From contig DASXHZ010000055.1 in NCBI GenBank assembly GCA_036488085.1, forward strand, positions 1 to 49,837: 49,837 bases of DNA, in the 5' to 3' direction. Positions 35,264 through 44,085 of this stretch are shown piece by piece. Below the pieces are notes generated by a model, which made no database searches, was not told where the DNA came from, and was given only the letters and a program-made list of their open reading frames with translations. Made by a program: the position numbers and the translations under genes. The DNA is from DASXHZ01 sp036488085. GTDB lineage: Bacteria > Acidobacteriota > Thermoanaerobaculia > Gp7-AA8. Each line of letters starts with the position of its first letter. Position 1 is the stretch's first letter.

Positions 35264-36409
35264 TCATTCTACCGACGGCAGCACGACGCCGCGGCACTCG
35301 CCGAAGCCGATCCGCAAACCTTCGCGCTCGCAGTACGCCCGAAAGATGACCTCGTCACCGTCTTCGAGAAACTTCCGCGTCTCGCCGGTCGGGAGCTCCA
35401 GCGGCTCGGTGCCGCGCCACGTCCGCTCCAGCAGACAGCCGCGCGACTCCTTCGTCGTGCCGCTCACGGTGCCGCTCGCGATCAGGTCGCCCGCCTGCAG
35501 GTTGCAGCCATTCGACGTGTGGTGCGCCACGAGCTGTGCGAACGTCCAGTACATGTCGCGGAAGTTGCCGCGGCTGACGAGCATCGGCTGCCGCATCTTG
35601 TCCGACCGCAGCCATGCCTCCAGCGTGATGTCGAACGCCCGATCGGACGCCGACGTGAGGTAGGGCAGCGGCGCCGGATCGCCCTCGGCACGCGGCGTCA
35701 CCGGGACGCGGAACGGCTCCAGCGCGTCGAGCGTCACGACCCATGGCGAGATCGACGTCGCGAAGTTCTTCGACAGGAATGGCCCGAGCGGCTGGTACTC
35801 CCACGTCTGGATGTCGCGCGCCGACCAGTCGTTGACGATGCATAACCCGAGGATGTGCTCCTCGGCGTGCTCGATCGCGACCGGCTCGCCGAGGACGTTG
35901 TCGCGCCCAATGATTGCCCCGACCTCCAGCTCGTAATCGAGCCGCTTCGACGGCCCAAACCGCGGCGGCGCGTTCGCGTCATCGCGCGTCTGACCCTTCG
36001 GCCGGCGAAAAGCCGTTCCGCTGATGACGATCGACGATGCGCGGCCGTGGTAGCCGATCGGCACCCACTTGTAGTTCGGGAGCAGCGGGTTGTCGGGCCG
36101 GAACATCGAGCCGACGTTCGTCGCGTGATGGACCGAGGCGTAGAAGTCGGTGTAGTTGCCGATGTCGTACGGCAACAGCATCTCGACGCCGCTTTGCTTC
36201 ACGAGACGCTTCGCCGTCTCTTCGCGATTGCCTGCGCCGTCGGCGAGCAGCTCACGCGCGGCGGCGCGATCGTCTCCGATGAGAATGGAGTCGCCGATCG
36301 CGAAACCTTTGTGGACTTCGCCGTTCCAGCGAAACCGGCCGACCGGCAGGTTCTCGAGCGGAAACTCGGGATGGCCGTTTGCCGACTCCAGCCAGCTCTT
36401 TACAACCAT
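35264..36409 (-). CDS. fahA: Fumarylacetoacetase
   Basis: A 381-aa enzyme, last step of tyrosine catabolism, cleaving fumarylacetoacetate to fumarate and acetoacetate. The N-terminal SH3-like part is followed by the FAH barrel with DFYASVHHATNVG, YELEVGAIIG (metal-ligand Glu) and NDWSARDIQTWEYQPLGPF, then GDLIASGTVSG near the C-terminus, as in eukaryotic-type FAH. The start at 36409 (MVVKSWLESANGH) suits the family; it overlaps the upstream gene by 10 nt. Last enzyme of the hpd-hmgA-fah operon. Confidence 0.95.
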   Translation of the reverse strand: MVVKSWLESANGHPEFPLENLPVGRFRWNGEVHKGFAIGDSILIGDDRAAARELLADGAGNREETAKRLVKQSGVEMLLPYDIGNYTDFYASVHHATNVGSMFRPDNPLLPNYKWVPIGYHGRASSIVISGTAFRRPKGQTRDDANAPPRFGPSKRLDYELEVGAIIGRDNVLGEPVAIEHAEEHILGLCIVNDWSARDIQTWEYQPLGPFLSKNFATSISPWVVTLDALEPFRVPVTPRAEGDPAPLPYLTSASDRAFDITLEAWLRSDKMRQPMLVSRGNFRDMYWTFAQLVAHHTSNGCNLQAGDLIASGTVSGTTKESRGCLLERTWRGTEPLELPTGETRKFLEDGDEVIFRAYCEREGLRIGFGECRGVVLPSVE

Positions 36410-37125
36410 CCAAGCTCCTGCAGGTCGGCGATCGGCTCCTCGAATGAGCACGAGCCGAAAGATATGGCGAACTCACGGCGAACGGCCGCAAGGTGGTCAG
36501 TAGTCACCGCGTGATCGCGCCACCACGCCGCGTCGTCCTCGAACCGGAACACCTTCGGATCGTCCTCCACGAGAACGCGCTCGGCCTCATGCGGGAACGC
36601 CGCCGCCATGAAGACGTTGATGAAGCCGTGCATCGTGGCGCGCGCGGAGTCGGGCTCATACGTCAGCGCCCGCATACAGCGAACCGGATGATGCAGTCCC
36701 GCCGTCGCCTTGAACGGGACGCCGTGCATCGCGCAGATGCGGATGAAGGTAGCTACGCGATCGGGATGCGGGATCGCATCGGGCGTCACGCCGCCGGTGC
36801 GGATCTTTGCGTGTAATCCGTGCTTTGCGAGCTCGGGGATCAGGCCGACGTCGCCAATCTCGATGAATGTCCCCGTCGCGAACGATTCGAAATCGCCGTC
36901 TGCCTTCAGCTCATTCACCCCGAGAACGCTCTTCGGGAAGTCGTCGGGTGCCTCGTATTGACGCCCTTGCGGCACCACGAACTTGCCGAGCATCCAGGCA
37001 TGCTCCCCTTCGCGGTAGCGCGCGTAGTTCCGTACCGCGTCCGCCATCGACAGACCCGCCGGCGGGAAGAGGCCGGCGTAGTCGATCAATCCGGAGAGAA
37101 GTGCTTTTGCAGACCTTGCCAGCAT
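36400..37125 (-). CDS. Conserved protein of unknown function between hmgA and fah
   Basis: A 241-aa soluble protein with no signal peptide. The N-terminus reads LLSGLIDYAGLFPPAGLSMADAV, followed by HAWMLGKFVVPQGR; I recall uncharacterised proteins with this opening in Acidobacteriota and Planctomycetes. The rest has alternating strands and helices (KIRTGGVTPDAIPHPDRVATFI, GVPFKATAGLHHPV), possibly a TIM-barrel-like fold. It overlaps hmgA by 40 nt and fah by 10 nt, so it belongs to the tyrosine operon. It occupies the place where maleylacetoacetate isomerase would be expected but does not look like a glutathione transferase. Function unknown. Confidence 0.75.
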   Translation of the reverse strand: MLARSAKALLSGLIDYAGLFPPAGLSMADAVRNYARYREGEHAWMLGKFVVPQGRQYEAPDDFPKSVLGVNELKADGDFESFATGTFIEIGDVGLIPELAKHGLHAKIRTGGVTPDAIPHPDRVATFIRICAMHGVPFKATAGLHHPVRCMRALTYEPDSARATMHGFINVFMAAAFPHEAERVLVEDDPKVFRFEDDAAWWRDHAVTTDHLAAVRREFAISFGSCSFEEPIADLQELGWL

Positions 37126-38330
37126 TTCCAGTAGTCGCGTTGCAGTTGCGGGGCCGCCAACGCGGCGCGTGCCGGCTTCAGCACGTAGCGCGTCTCGAAC
37201 ATGAACGCGAGAGTATCGCCGAGGTAGCGCGGTTGCAGCTCCGCTTCGGTGGCCTGCTCGAACGACGCTGCGTCGGGACCGTGGCCCGACATGCAGTTGT
37301 GCAGGCTCGCACCGCCGGGGACGAAGCCCTCCGCCTTCGCGTCGTATGTGCCGAAGATCAGCCCCATGTACTCGTTCATGATGTTGCGGTGAAAGTAGGG
37401 CGGCCGGAACGTATGCTCCGCCACCATCCAGCGCGGTGGGAAGATGACGAAGTCGACGTTCGCCATGCCTGGCGTGTCGCTCGGCGCCGTGAGCACCGTG
37501 AAGATCGACGGATCGGGATGGTCGAATGAGACGCTGTTGATCGCGTTGAACTTCCGGAGGTCGTATTTGTACGGCGAGTAGTTGCCGTGCCACGCCACGA
37601 CGTCGAGCGGGGAGTGGTCGATCTGCGCCGCGTACAGCTTGCCGAGGAACTTCGCGACCACGGTGAAATCGCCGTCGCGCTCTTCGTAGGCGGCGACGGG
37701 CGTCAGGAAGTCGCGAGCACTCGCGAGACCGTTCGAGCCGATGAGGCCGAGGTCCGGGAGACGGAGCAGAGGGCCGTAGTTCTCGCAGACGTAGCCGCGA
37801 ACGCTCTCACTCACTTCCACGCGGAACTTGATTCCACGCTGCACAACGGCGATCTCGCCGGGACCGACTTCGAGGACGCCGAGCTCCGTCGCGATGCGTA
37901 GCGAGCCTTGCTGCGGGACGATGAGCAACTCGCCGTCGGCGTCGTAGAAGAAGCGGTCGGTCATTGACCGGTTCGCGGTGAAGACGTAGACGCCGACGCC
38001 TTCATTCGCACAGATCGGGATCAGGCCGTCGACGAAATCCGTCGAATCGACCGGAATCGGGAACGGATCCCACCGGAACTGGTTCGGCGTCTCCTCCAGC
38101 TCATCCCAGAGCGGACGGAGCGGCGTGAACGGCTCATGGGCGACGCTCGGCCGGATGCGGTACAGCCACGAACGCCTGTTCAGCGCACGCGCGACCGTGA
38201 ACGGCGTCCCGCTCAACTGCTCGGCGTAAAGCCCGTGCGCCACCTTCTGCGGCGAGTTCTGCCCGGCGGGGAGCACCCCCGCAATCGCCTCGGTCGCGAA
38301 CTCGTTGCCGAAGCCGGACAGGTACTCCAT
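37086..38330 (-). CDS. hmgA: Homogentisate 1,2-dioxygenase
   Basis: A 414-aa iron(II) dioxygenase that opens the homogentisate ring to maleylacetoacetate. The N-terminus YLSGFGNEFATEA and the segment LPAGQNSPQKVAHGLYAEQLSGTPF are diagnostic. Iron ligands lie in the C-terminal part in HRNIMNEYMG and HNCMSGHGPDA. Its ATG overlaps the hpd stop by one base (TAATG), and its 3' end overlaps the following gene by 40 nt. Length is close to that of known enzymes. Confidence 0.97.
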   Translation of the reverse strand: MEYLSGFGNEFATEAIAGVLPAGQNSPQKVAHGLYAEQLSGTPFTVARALNRRSWLYRIRPSVAHEPFTPLRPLWDELEETPNQFRWDPFPIPVDSTDFVDGLIPICANEGVGVYVFTANRSMTDRFFYDADGELLIVPQQGSLRIATELGVLEVGPGEIAVVQRGIKFRVEVSESVRGYVCENYGPLLRLPDLGLIGSNGLASARDFLTPVAAYEERDGDFTVVAKFLGKLYAAQIDHSPLDVVAWHGNYSPYKYDLRKFNAINSVSFDHPDPSIFTVLTAPSDTPGMANVDFVIFPPRWMVAEHTFRPPYFHRNIMNEYMGLIFGTYDAKAEGFVPGGASLHNCMSGHGPDAASFEQATEAELQPRYLGDTLAFMFETRYVLKPARAALAAPQLQRDYWKCWQGLQKHFSPD

Positions 38331-39463
38331 TACAGATTCCCGCGCTTCGCCTGCTCCGCCTCGATCGACTCGAACAGCGCTTTGAAGTTCCCTTTGCCGA
38401 AGCCGCGTGAGCCCTTCCGCTGGATGATCTCGAAGAATACCGTCGGGCGGTCTTCCACCGGCTTGGTGAAGAGCTGTAGCAGGTAGCCTTCCTCATCCTT
38501 GTCGATGAGGATGTGCAGCTTCTTGATCTCGTCGATCGGCTCCTCGATCTCGCCGACGCGCTCCGGGAGCTCCGCGTAGTACGAGTCGGGGACGGTGAGG
38601 AACTCCACGCCGTTCGCCTTCAGCTTCTTCACCGTCTCGATGATGTTGCCGCAGAGGAGCGCCACGTGCTGCACGCCGGGGCCGGCGTACCAGTCGAGAT
38701 ACTCATCGATCTGTGACTTCTTGCGGCCGGGCGCCGGCTCGTTGATCGGGAACTTCACGATGCGATTGTCGTCCGACATGACGATCGACATCAGCGCCGA
38801 GTACTCGGTCGAGATGTCCTTGTCGTCGAAGGTGATGTAGCGCGAGAAGCCCATCACCTTCGAGTAGAACTCCGCCCACTCGTTCATCTTTCCGAGCTCG
38901 ACGTTGCCGACGATGTGGTCGACGACGAGCAGTCCGGCTGACTCGTTCGGTACGTCCGCCGCCTCGTAGCCCGGCAGGAATGGCCCGCGGTAGTCGCGAT
39001 ACGAGATGAACGAATGCAGCGTGTCGCCGTAGGTGTGGATCGCCGCGCGGCGCACGGTTCCGTTCTCGTCCTTCATGTCGTACGGCTCGATCGCCGGCTT
39101 CGCGCCGCGTTTCACCGCCTCGGCGAAGGCGAAGTCGGCATCCTCGACCAGCAAGGCGATGTCGCGCACGCCGTCGCCGTGCTGGCTGATGTGGGCCGCC
39201 CCGGCGTGCTCTCCGCGGAGCGGCGAGGTGATCACGAAACGGATCTTTCCCTGCGAGAGGACGTACGACGCCGTCTCCCGATTGCCGGTCTCCAGCCCCG
39301 AGTACGCCAGTTGCGAGAATCCGAACGCCTTCCGATAGAAGAACGCCGACTGCTTCGCGTTCCCCGACCAGAACTCGACGTGATGGATCCGCTTCAGCTT
39401 CAGCGGGTTCTCGCCGCGCGTCACATCGCGCAGGGCGACATCGGTTTCCAGAGTGGCAGTCAT
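38330..39463 (-). CDS. hpd: 4-Hydroxyphenylpyruvate dioxygenase
   Basis: A 377-aa non-heme iron dioxygenase of the VOC fold that makes homogentisate from 4-hydroxyphenylpyruvate. Iron ligands are the histidines in VDHIVGNV and VQHVALLC and the glutamate in FFEIIQRKG near the C-terminus, which also has the RGFGKGNFKALFESIE tail. The ATG at 39463 has GGAGGGACC upstream; five extra residues from 39478 would remove that Shine-Dalgarno. It begins 1 nt after the PilZ gene and is coupled to hmgA. Confidence 0.97.
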   Translation of the reverse strand: MTATLETDVALRDVTRGENPLKLKRIHHVEFWSGNAKQSAFFYRKAFGFSQLAYSGLETGNRETASYVLSQGKIRFVITSPLRGEHAGAAHISQHGDGVRDIALLVEDADFAFAEAVKRGAKPAIEPYDMKDENGTVRRAAIHTYGDTLHSFISYRDYRGPFLPGYEAADVPNESAGLLVVDHIVGNVELGKMNEWAEFYSKVMGFSRYITFDDKDISTEYSALMSIVMSDDNRIVKFPINEPAPGRKKSQIDEYLDWYAGPGVQHVALLCGNIIETVKKLKANGVEFLTVPDSYYAELPERVGEIEEPIDEIKKLHILIDKDEEGYLLQLFTKPVEDRPTVFFEIIQRKGSRGFGKGNFKALFESIEAEQAKRGNL

Positions 39464-39464
39464 T

Positions 39465-40091
39465 TCAGGTCCCTCCAAATTGCGATTCCAGCGCGATCTG
39501 CATCATCCGCCGGGTCTCGGGGTCGGCGTGCTCGTACGTGCGCTGCAACTCGTCGAAATCGCGGCGGTCGCGGGTGATCGTAAAGCCGTCCGCCGGCTGA
39601 ACGTGCGTGGCGACGTACTCCTTTTGCCAACCCGCCGCCGTGAGCCGGAATTGCACGTATGGGAGGTGGTCGTCATCGAGCTCGTGCCGCATGAACTGCA
39701 CCTTCCGCGTCCAGGTGTCTTCACCGAGCTCCGCCGGGGGCTTCGGAACCGGCACCGGCAGCGTCTCCGGCTCATGCCCTTCGCGGAGGATCGACGCGAG
39801 GACACCCTGATTCGTCGAATCGAGGCTGACGATGACCAGACCGCTGTGGTAGACCAGCTTCGGCCCACGCCGCGCCACGATCTCCGACCGCGCCACCCGC
39901 ACCGGCATGGTGGCCTTCGCCCCTTTCCACGTGATGACCAGTTGCGGCGTCGTCAGCGCGAATCGCTCGAAGTGCTCGACCTTCGCCCCCACCATGCTCA
40001 GCTCGATCAGCCTCGCCGAAACCCCGCCGACCTCCGCCGTCACCCCCTCGGGAACCGCATATCGAGGCGCCCCGCGCCGCTCGTCGGCCAT
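39465..40091 (-). CDS. PilZ-domain protein at the head of the tyrosine operon
   Basis: A 208-aa protein. The N-terminal part has the PilZ c-di-GMP signature RxxxR (R6-GAP-R10) and, 20 residues on, E30-L-S32-M-V-G35, which fits (D/N)xSxxG with Glu for the usual Asp. The C-terminal half (from about residue 110) is a separate domain I do not recognise, with RKVQFMRHELDDDH and DELQRTYEHADPET. It ends one base before hpd, which points to a shared transcript. It may bind a cyclic dinucleotide; a regulatory role on the operon is inference. The frame upstream of 40091 is not convincing. Confidence 0.72.
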   Translation of the reverse strand: MADERRGAPRYAVPEGVTAEVGGVSARLIELSMVGAKVEHFERFALTTPQLVITWKGAKATMPVRVARSEIVARRGPKLVYHSGLVIVSLDSTNQGVLASILREGHEPETLPVPVPKPPAELGEDTWTRKVQFMRHELDDDHLPYVQFRLTAAGWQKEYVATHVQPADGFTITRDRRDFDELQRTYEHADPETRRMMQIALESQFGGT

Positions 40092-40328
40092 GCCGGGCCG
40101 AGTTTGGCACAGCCGTCTGGATGTGTCATTCCACGGCCGTCGCGCTGTCCTCGTAACAGCGTCAGTGTCATCCCGAGCCGCCGGAGTGGCGTGAGCGACG
40201 GAGGACGGTCGAGGGATCCGGTGCCTCGGGGCGGTGCAGGTTCTTGCTGTTGAACAGATTGAAGACGTCGAGGGCCGGCTCGATGACATACGCTACCGAT
40301 CTAGGTCGTCACAATCGGGACGGCAGAC
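40092..40328. other. Intergenic region between divergent PilZ and dehydrogenase genes
   Basis: The region should hold the promoters of both directions; I find no clear -35/-10 pair. Between 40166 and 40218 it carries TCATCCCGAGCCGCCGGAG...GTCGAGGGATC, resembling the widespread TCATCCCGAG/GAGGGATC type of intergenic repeat. CACAAT at 40300-40305 is a weak -10 candidate for the dehydrogenase. Confidence 0.4.
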
Positions 40329-41216
40329 ATGAAATGCGCATGGCTCGAAAATCGGACGCTCACGTATCGCAACGACCTTCCGTTACCAATTGCCGGCGCC
40401 GGTGAAGCGCTCGTCCGGGTGCTGGTCGCCGGGATCTGCAACACCGACATCGAGCTGACGCGCGGGTATTACCCCTACGGGGGCGTGCCGGGACACGAGT
40501 TCGTCGGTGAATTCGAGGGAAAGCGCGTGGTCGGCGAGATCAACGCGTCTTGCGGTGCGTGCGAAGCATGCGTTCACGGCCGCCGCACACACTGCGAGCG
40601 CCGCACGGTCCTCGGCATCAAGGATCGCAACGGCGCATTCGCGGAGTACCTCGTGTTACCGGTCGAGAATCTGCACGTCGTGCCGGATACCGTCGATAAC
40701 GAGGCCGCTGTCTTCACCGAGCCGCTCGCCGCCGCGCTCGAGATTCAGGAGCAGGTGCACATCGAGCCTGACGACCGCGTCCTCATCGTCGGCAACGGAA
40801 AACTCGGACGTCTCATCGCCGCGTCGCTCGCCCTCACGGGATGCCGGCTCACGGTGATCGGCCGCGAGCACGGCGAGATCGCTCCGCGGTCATTCGACGT
40901 CGTCGTCGAGTGCAGCGGCAACGCGGATGGATTCACACTCGCAAGAAACGCCGTACGACCCCGCGGCACGATCGTCATGAAGAGCACCTACGCGGGCGAC
41001 CTCACGTTCAATGCCTCCGCGCTCGTCGTCGACGAGATCACGCTCCTCGGCTCACGCTGCGGCCCCTTCGCACCCGCGCTGCAACTGCTCGCCGAGCGGA
41101 AGATCGATCCGCGTCCGATGATCCACGCGCGCTATTCGCTGAACGACGTGCAAGCAGCCTTCGAGCATGCGCAGCAACCCGGCGTGCTCAAGGTCATCCT
41201 GGATATACGCGGTTGA
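40329..41216 (+). CDS. Zinc-dependent medium-chain alcohol/sugar dehydrogenase
   Basis: A 295-aa MDR-family dehydrogenase. The catalytic zinc ligands are C37 (GICNTDIE) and H56-E57 (GHEFVGE), the structural zinc site is C75, C78, C81 and C89, and the Rossmann motif is VLIVGNGKLGRLIA near residue 155. It is about 40 residues shorter than most MDR enzymes, mainly in the catalytic-domain C-terminal part. Threonine or polyol dehydrogenase-like activity is plausible but the substrate is open. The amino-acid permease follows. Confidence 0.88.
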   Translation: MKCAWLENRTLTYRNDLPLPIAGAGEALVRVLVAGICNTDIELTRGYYPYGGVPGHEFVGEFEGKRVVGEINASCGACEACVHGRRTHCERRTVLGIKDRNGAFAEYLVLPVENLHVVPDTVDNEAAVFTEPLAAALEIQEQVHIEPDDRVLIVGNGKLGRLIAASLALTGCRLTVIGREHGEIAPRSFDVVVECSGNADGFTLARNAVRPRGTIVMKSTYAGDLTFNASALVVDEITLLGSRCGPFAPALQLLAERKIDPRPMIHARYSLNDVQAAFEHAQQPGVLKVILDIRG

Positions 41217-41269
41217 TTGTGTACGGCGACGATCCCGATCGCGAATCGATGCTACCTTCTCCAGCGGCC

Positions 41270-42760
41270 ATGCCCGACCAGCACGCCTCCGACGAGGAGT
41301 ACCTCGCCAGTCTCGGCTACGCGCAACAGCTCTTCCGCGAGATGGGCGGCTTCTCGAACTTCGCCATCTCGTTCTCGATCATCTCGATCCTCACCGGTGC
41401 GGTGCTGCTGTATGGCTACGGCCTCAAGTTCGGCGGCCCGCTCGCGAACTCGGTCGGGTGGCCGGTCGTCAGCATCTTCACGCTCGCGGTCGCCGCGTCG
41501 ATGGCGGAGATCGCGTCCGCCTACCCGACTGCCGGCGGGCTCTATTTCTGGTCGTCGCGCCTCGGCGGACGCGGATGGGGATGGACGACGGCGTGGCTCA
41601 ACATGATCGGCCAGGTGACGATCACCGCCGGGGTCAACATCGCCGCGGCGATCTATCTCATCGGCGCGACGACGCATCTCCTCGGCATGCCGGCGAACAC
41701 CGGCACGAACTGGTACTTCCAGGTCGCGATCATGGTCGTGATCATGATCCCGCAGGTGCTGATCAACGTGTACGGCATCCGCATCACGGCGCTGCTGTCC
41801 GACATCAGCGTCTGGTGGCACGTCGCCGGCGTCGCGTTGATCGTCTTCGCGCTCGCCTTCGCCGGGCGACACCACAACTCGCTCGCGTTCCTCTTCTCGT
41901 TTCGTCCGACCGGCGCCGCCGAGGTGTCGAAGTGGTACGGCGTCGCGCCGGTGGCACTCATCTTCGTACTTTCGCTGCTGCAGGCGCAGTGGACGTACAC
42001 CGGCTACGACGCCTCGGCACACGTGGCCGAAGAGACGAAGATGGCGCGGCTGAACTCCGCGTGGGGCATCTTCCTGTCGGTCGCAGTCTCGGCAGTCGTC
42101 GGCTACCTGATGCTCATGGTGCTGACGTGGTGCATCCCGAACGGCGACGTGGCGGCGACGGTCGCCGATCCCTATCCGGTGCTCTACATCATCGCCAAGA
42201 ACCTGACGCCGCTGCTGACGAACGTGATCGCGATCGTGATCGGCGGCGCGATGTGGCTCTGCGGCCTCGCCTCGGTCACGTCGATGGGACGCATGTGGTA
42301 CGCGTTCGCGCGCGACGACGGCATGCCGGGATCGTCGCTGCTCAAACGCGTGAGCGGCAAGCACCGGACGCCCGCGTGGGCGATCGTGGTCACGAGCATC
42401 CTCTCCGTGCTCGTCTGCCTTTACGCCGCCGCGTTCAACGTCGTGACGTCGATCAGCACGATCGCGCTCTATCTCGCCTACGTGATCCCGATCTGGTTGA
42501 ACTTCCGGAATCGGCTGAGGGGTCGCGGCCAGTCGATGTCGCGCGAGATCGCGCCATGGTCGCTCGGACGGTTCACCCCGCTGATCAACGGCATCGCGAT
42601 CGTCTGGGTCGCATTCATCACCGTCATCTTCATGCTGCCGCCGAACCAGCTCGTCTTCTGGACGATGCTGGGGCTGACGGCGTTCATGTTGATCTGGTGG
42701 TTTGCCAGAAGCCGGCAAGTGTTTCGAGGTCCGAGCGGACTCACCGACGGTTCTGTCTAG
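41270..42760 (+). CDS. Amino-acid permease, APC superfamily
   Basis: A 496-aa transporter with about 12 membrane helices. The first helix has GGFSNFAISFSIISILTG, as in the GABA/choline-type branch of the APC family, and helix 2-3 has SAYPTAGGLYFWSS. The loop AEETKMARLNSAWGI is a further family signature. It should take up an amino acid or amine with H+ or Na+. The start is ATG 41270 (MPDQHASDEEYLASLG); ATG 41249 would add seven residues and no promoter or RBS separates the two. Its stop overlaps the convergent binding-protein gene by 4 nt. Confidence 0.9.
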   Translation: MPDQHASDEEYLASLGYAQQLFREMGGFSNFAISFSIISILTGAVLLYGYGLKFGGPLANSVGWPVVSIFTLAVAASMAEIASAYPTAGGLYFWSSRLGGRGWGWTTAWLNMIGQVTITAGVNIAAAIYLIGATTHLLGMPANTGTNWYFQVAIMVVIMIPQVLINVYGIRITALLSDISVWWHVAGVALIVFALAFAGRHHNSLAFLFSFRPTGAAEVSKWYGVAPVALIFVLSLLQAQWTYTGYDASAHVAEETKMARLNSAWGIFLSVAVSAVVGYLMLMVLTWCIPNGDVAATVADPYPVLYIIAKNLTPLLTNVIAIVIGGAMWLCGLASVTSMGRMWYAFARDDGMPGSSLLKRVSGKHRTPAWAIVVTSILSVLVCLYAAAFNVVTSISTIALYLAYVIPIWLNFRNRLRGRGQSMSREIAPWSLGRFTPLINGIAIVWVAFITVIFMLPPNQLVFWTMLGLTAFMLIWWFARSRQVFRGPSGLTDGSV

Positions 42761-43959
42761 CGCACGACGTGGCCGTTGACGTACTGGGACGTCCTCACCC
42801 ACTGGCCGTTTTGCACCGTCCAGAAATCGAAGTTACCGCTCTTGCGATCGCCGTTCGCGTCGAGAACGGTCGATCCGGTAAGGCCCCAGTAGCGCTGCAC
42901 GTTGCGCACGAACGACTCGCGGCGCACATCGGATGAGCCGTGGACCTCGATGAATGAGAGCGCCACCACCCACGCCGCGTCGTAGACCGACAGCGAGTAC
43001 GCGTCCGGCGCGAAACCGACACGCGCCTGGATAGCGTCGGCGACCGGCTTCCAGACGTCTTTGGTCGCGTCATCGAGGCCGACGTTCGGAGCGGTGAACT
43101 GCGTCGTGGCCGCGAAAGCGGCAGCGTTCGCATCCGCGAGGACCGCCTGCGACTGCACGACGCCGTCGCCGCCGTACCAGCGAAGCGAGGCGAGATCGGT
43201 GTCGAGGCGCGCGAGGTCGAAGATCGACACCGCCTCTTCGAACGACGCGATGTAGATCGCGATCTTCGCCGACGGCTTGCTGTTCTTGATGCCGCGCACC
43301 GCGGTGCCGAGGGCGTTTACGGTCGCGGAGAAGTCGGTGGTGGACGGGTCGTACTGCACGCCCGCGGCGACCGTTCCGCCCAACGCCGTGAACGACGCGG
43401 CGGTCGAGTCGTGAAGGCCGTTGTTGCCGGCGTCGTTCCGCCAGACGGGAACGATCGTATCGAATCCGTCGCCGTGGATCAGCGCCGCCATCGCAGCGCC
43501 TTCCAGCTTGTCATTCGGCGCGAGACGGAAGAGGTTGTCGCCCGGAATTGCGAGCGACGACGCGGTACTCCCCTGGCTGATGAGGATGATGTTGTGGCTG
43601 TCCGCGTAATCGCGCACCGCCGCGGCCTCGGCACTCGTCTGCGGGCCGATGACGTACCCGTCATTGTTGGCGTCCATCGCCATGAGCCGCGTGAGCGCGG
43701 TCGCGGGAACCTGGCCGGTGTCCTGCGAGTCAGTCTCGACGCGATATGGCAGCCGGAGCGCCACCATCTCGGCATTGATGTCGGTAGCCGCCAGATCGAG
43801 CGCCGCGACGCTCGCGTTGCCGAGGGTCGCGCCGCCGCCGGTCGTGGCGAACAACCCACCGATCCGGATCGTGGTCGGTAACGTCGCCGAGGCTCGGTGC
43901 TTCTCGGCAAAGAGCGGGCAGACGAGGAGCAGGAAGAGGACGATGGGTAACCGGCGCAT
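42757..43959 (-). CDS. ABC-type branched-chain amino-acid binding protein (LivK-like)
   Basis: A 400-aa periplasmic binding protein with a signal peptide (MRRLPIVLFLLLVCPLFA). The type I fold is seen in IRIGGLFATTGGGATLGNASVAALDLAATDIN, then YVIGPQTSAEAAAVRDYADSHNIILISQGSTASSLA and DNLFRLAPNDKLEGAAMA. No permease or ATPase genes are adjacent, so it works with a distant transporter or as a sensor. I chose ATG 43959 because GAAAAT ends 7 nt before it (43967-43972), overlapping the other ATG at 43968. A 12-unit heptamer array lies just upstream. Confidence 0.88.
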   Translation of the reverse strand: MRRLPIVLFLLLVCPLFAEKHRASATLPTTIRIGGLFATTGGGATLGNASVAALDLAATDINAEMVALRLPYRVETDSQDTGQVPATALTRLMAMDANNDGYVIGPQTSAEAAAVRDYADSHNIILISQGSTASSLAIPGDNLFRLAPNDKLEGAAMAALIHGDGFDTIVPVWRNDAGNNGLHDSTAASFTALGGTVAAGVQYDPSTTDFSATVNALGTAVRGIKNSKPSAKIAIYIASFEEAVSIFDLARLDTDLASLRWYGGDGVVQSQAVLADANAAAFAATTQFTAPNVGLDDATKDVWKPVADAIQARVGFAPDAYSLSVYDAAWVVALSFIEVHGSSDVRRESFVRNVQRYWGLTGSTVLDANGDRKSGNFDFWTVQNGQWVRTSQYVNGHVVR

Positions 43960-43986
43960 GCCGCGCATTTTCGCACGGCGGGGAAC

Positions 43987-44080
43987 GTTATCCGTTGATA
44001 ACCGATAACCGATAACCGATAACGGATAACGGATAACGGATAACGGATAACGGATAACGGATAACGGATAACGGATAACG
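43987..44080. repeat. Tandem array of twelve 7-bp units (GATAACC/GATAACG)
   Basis: After one inverse unit (GTTATCC at 43987) come twelve head-to-tail heptamers from 43997 to 44080: three GATAACC and nine GATAACG. The nine identical units suggest recent expansion by slippage. The unit is one or two bases from the GAATAAC/GAGTAAC units of the inverted arrays at 10588, 15246 and 34557. It lies between the stop of the 152-aa gene and the leaderless start of the binding-protein gene. Confidence 0.92.
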
Positions 44081-44085
44081 CCCGC

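Noticed and set aside
41167..42936. Frames of 589 (plus) and 516 (minus) codons over the permease
   Set aside because: Both are shadows of the APC permease, whose 12 helices and motifs are clear.
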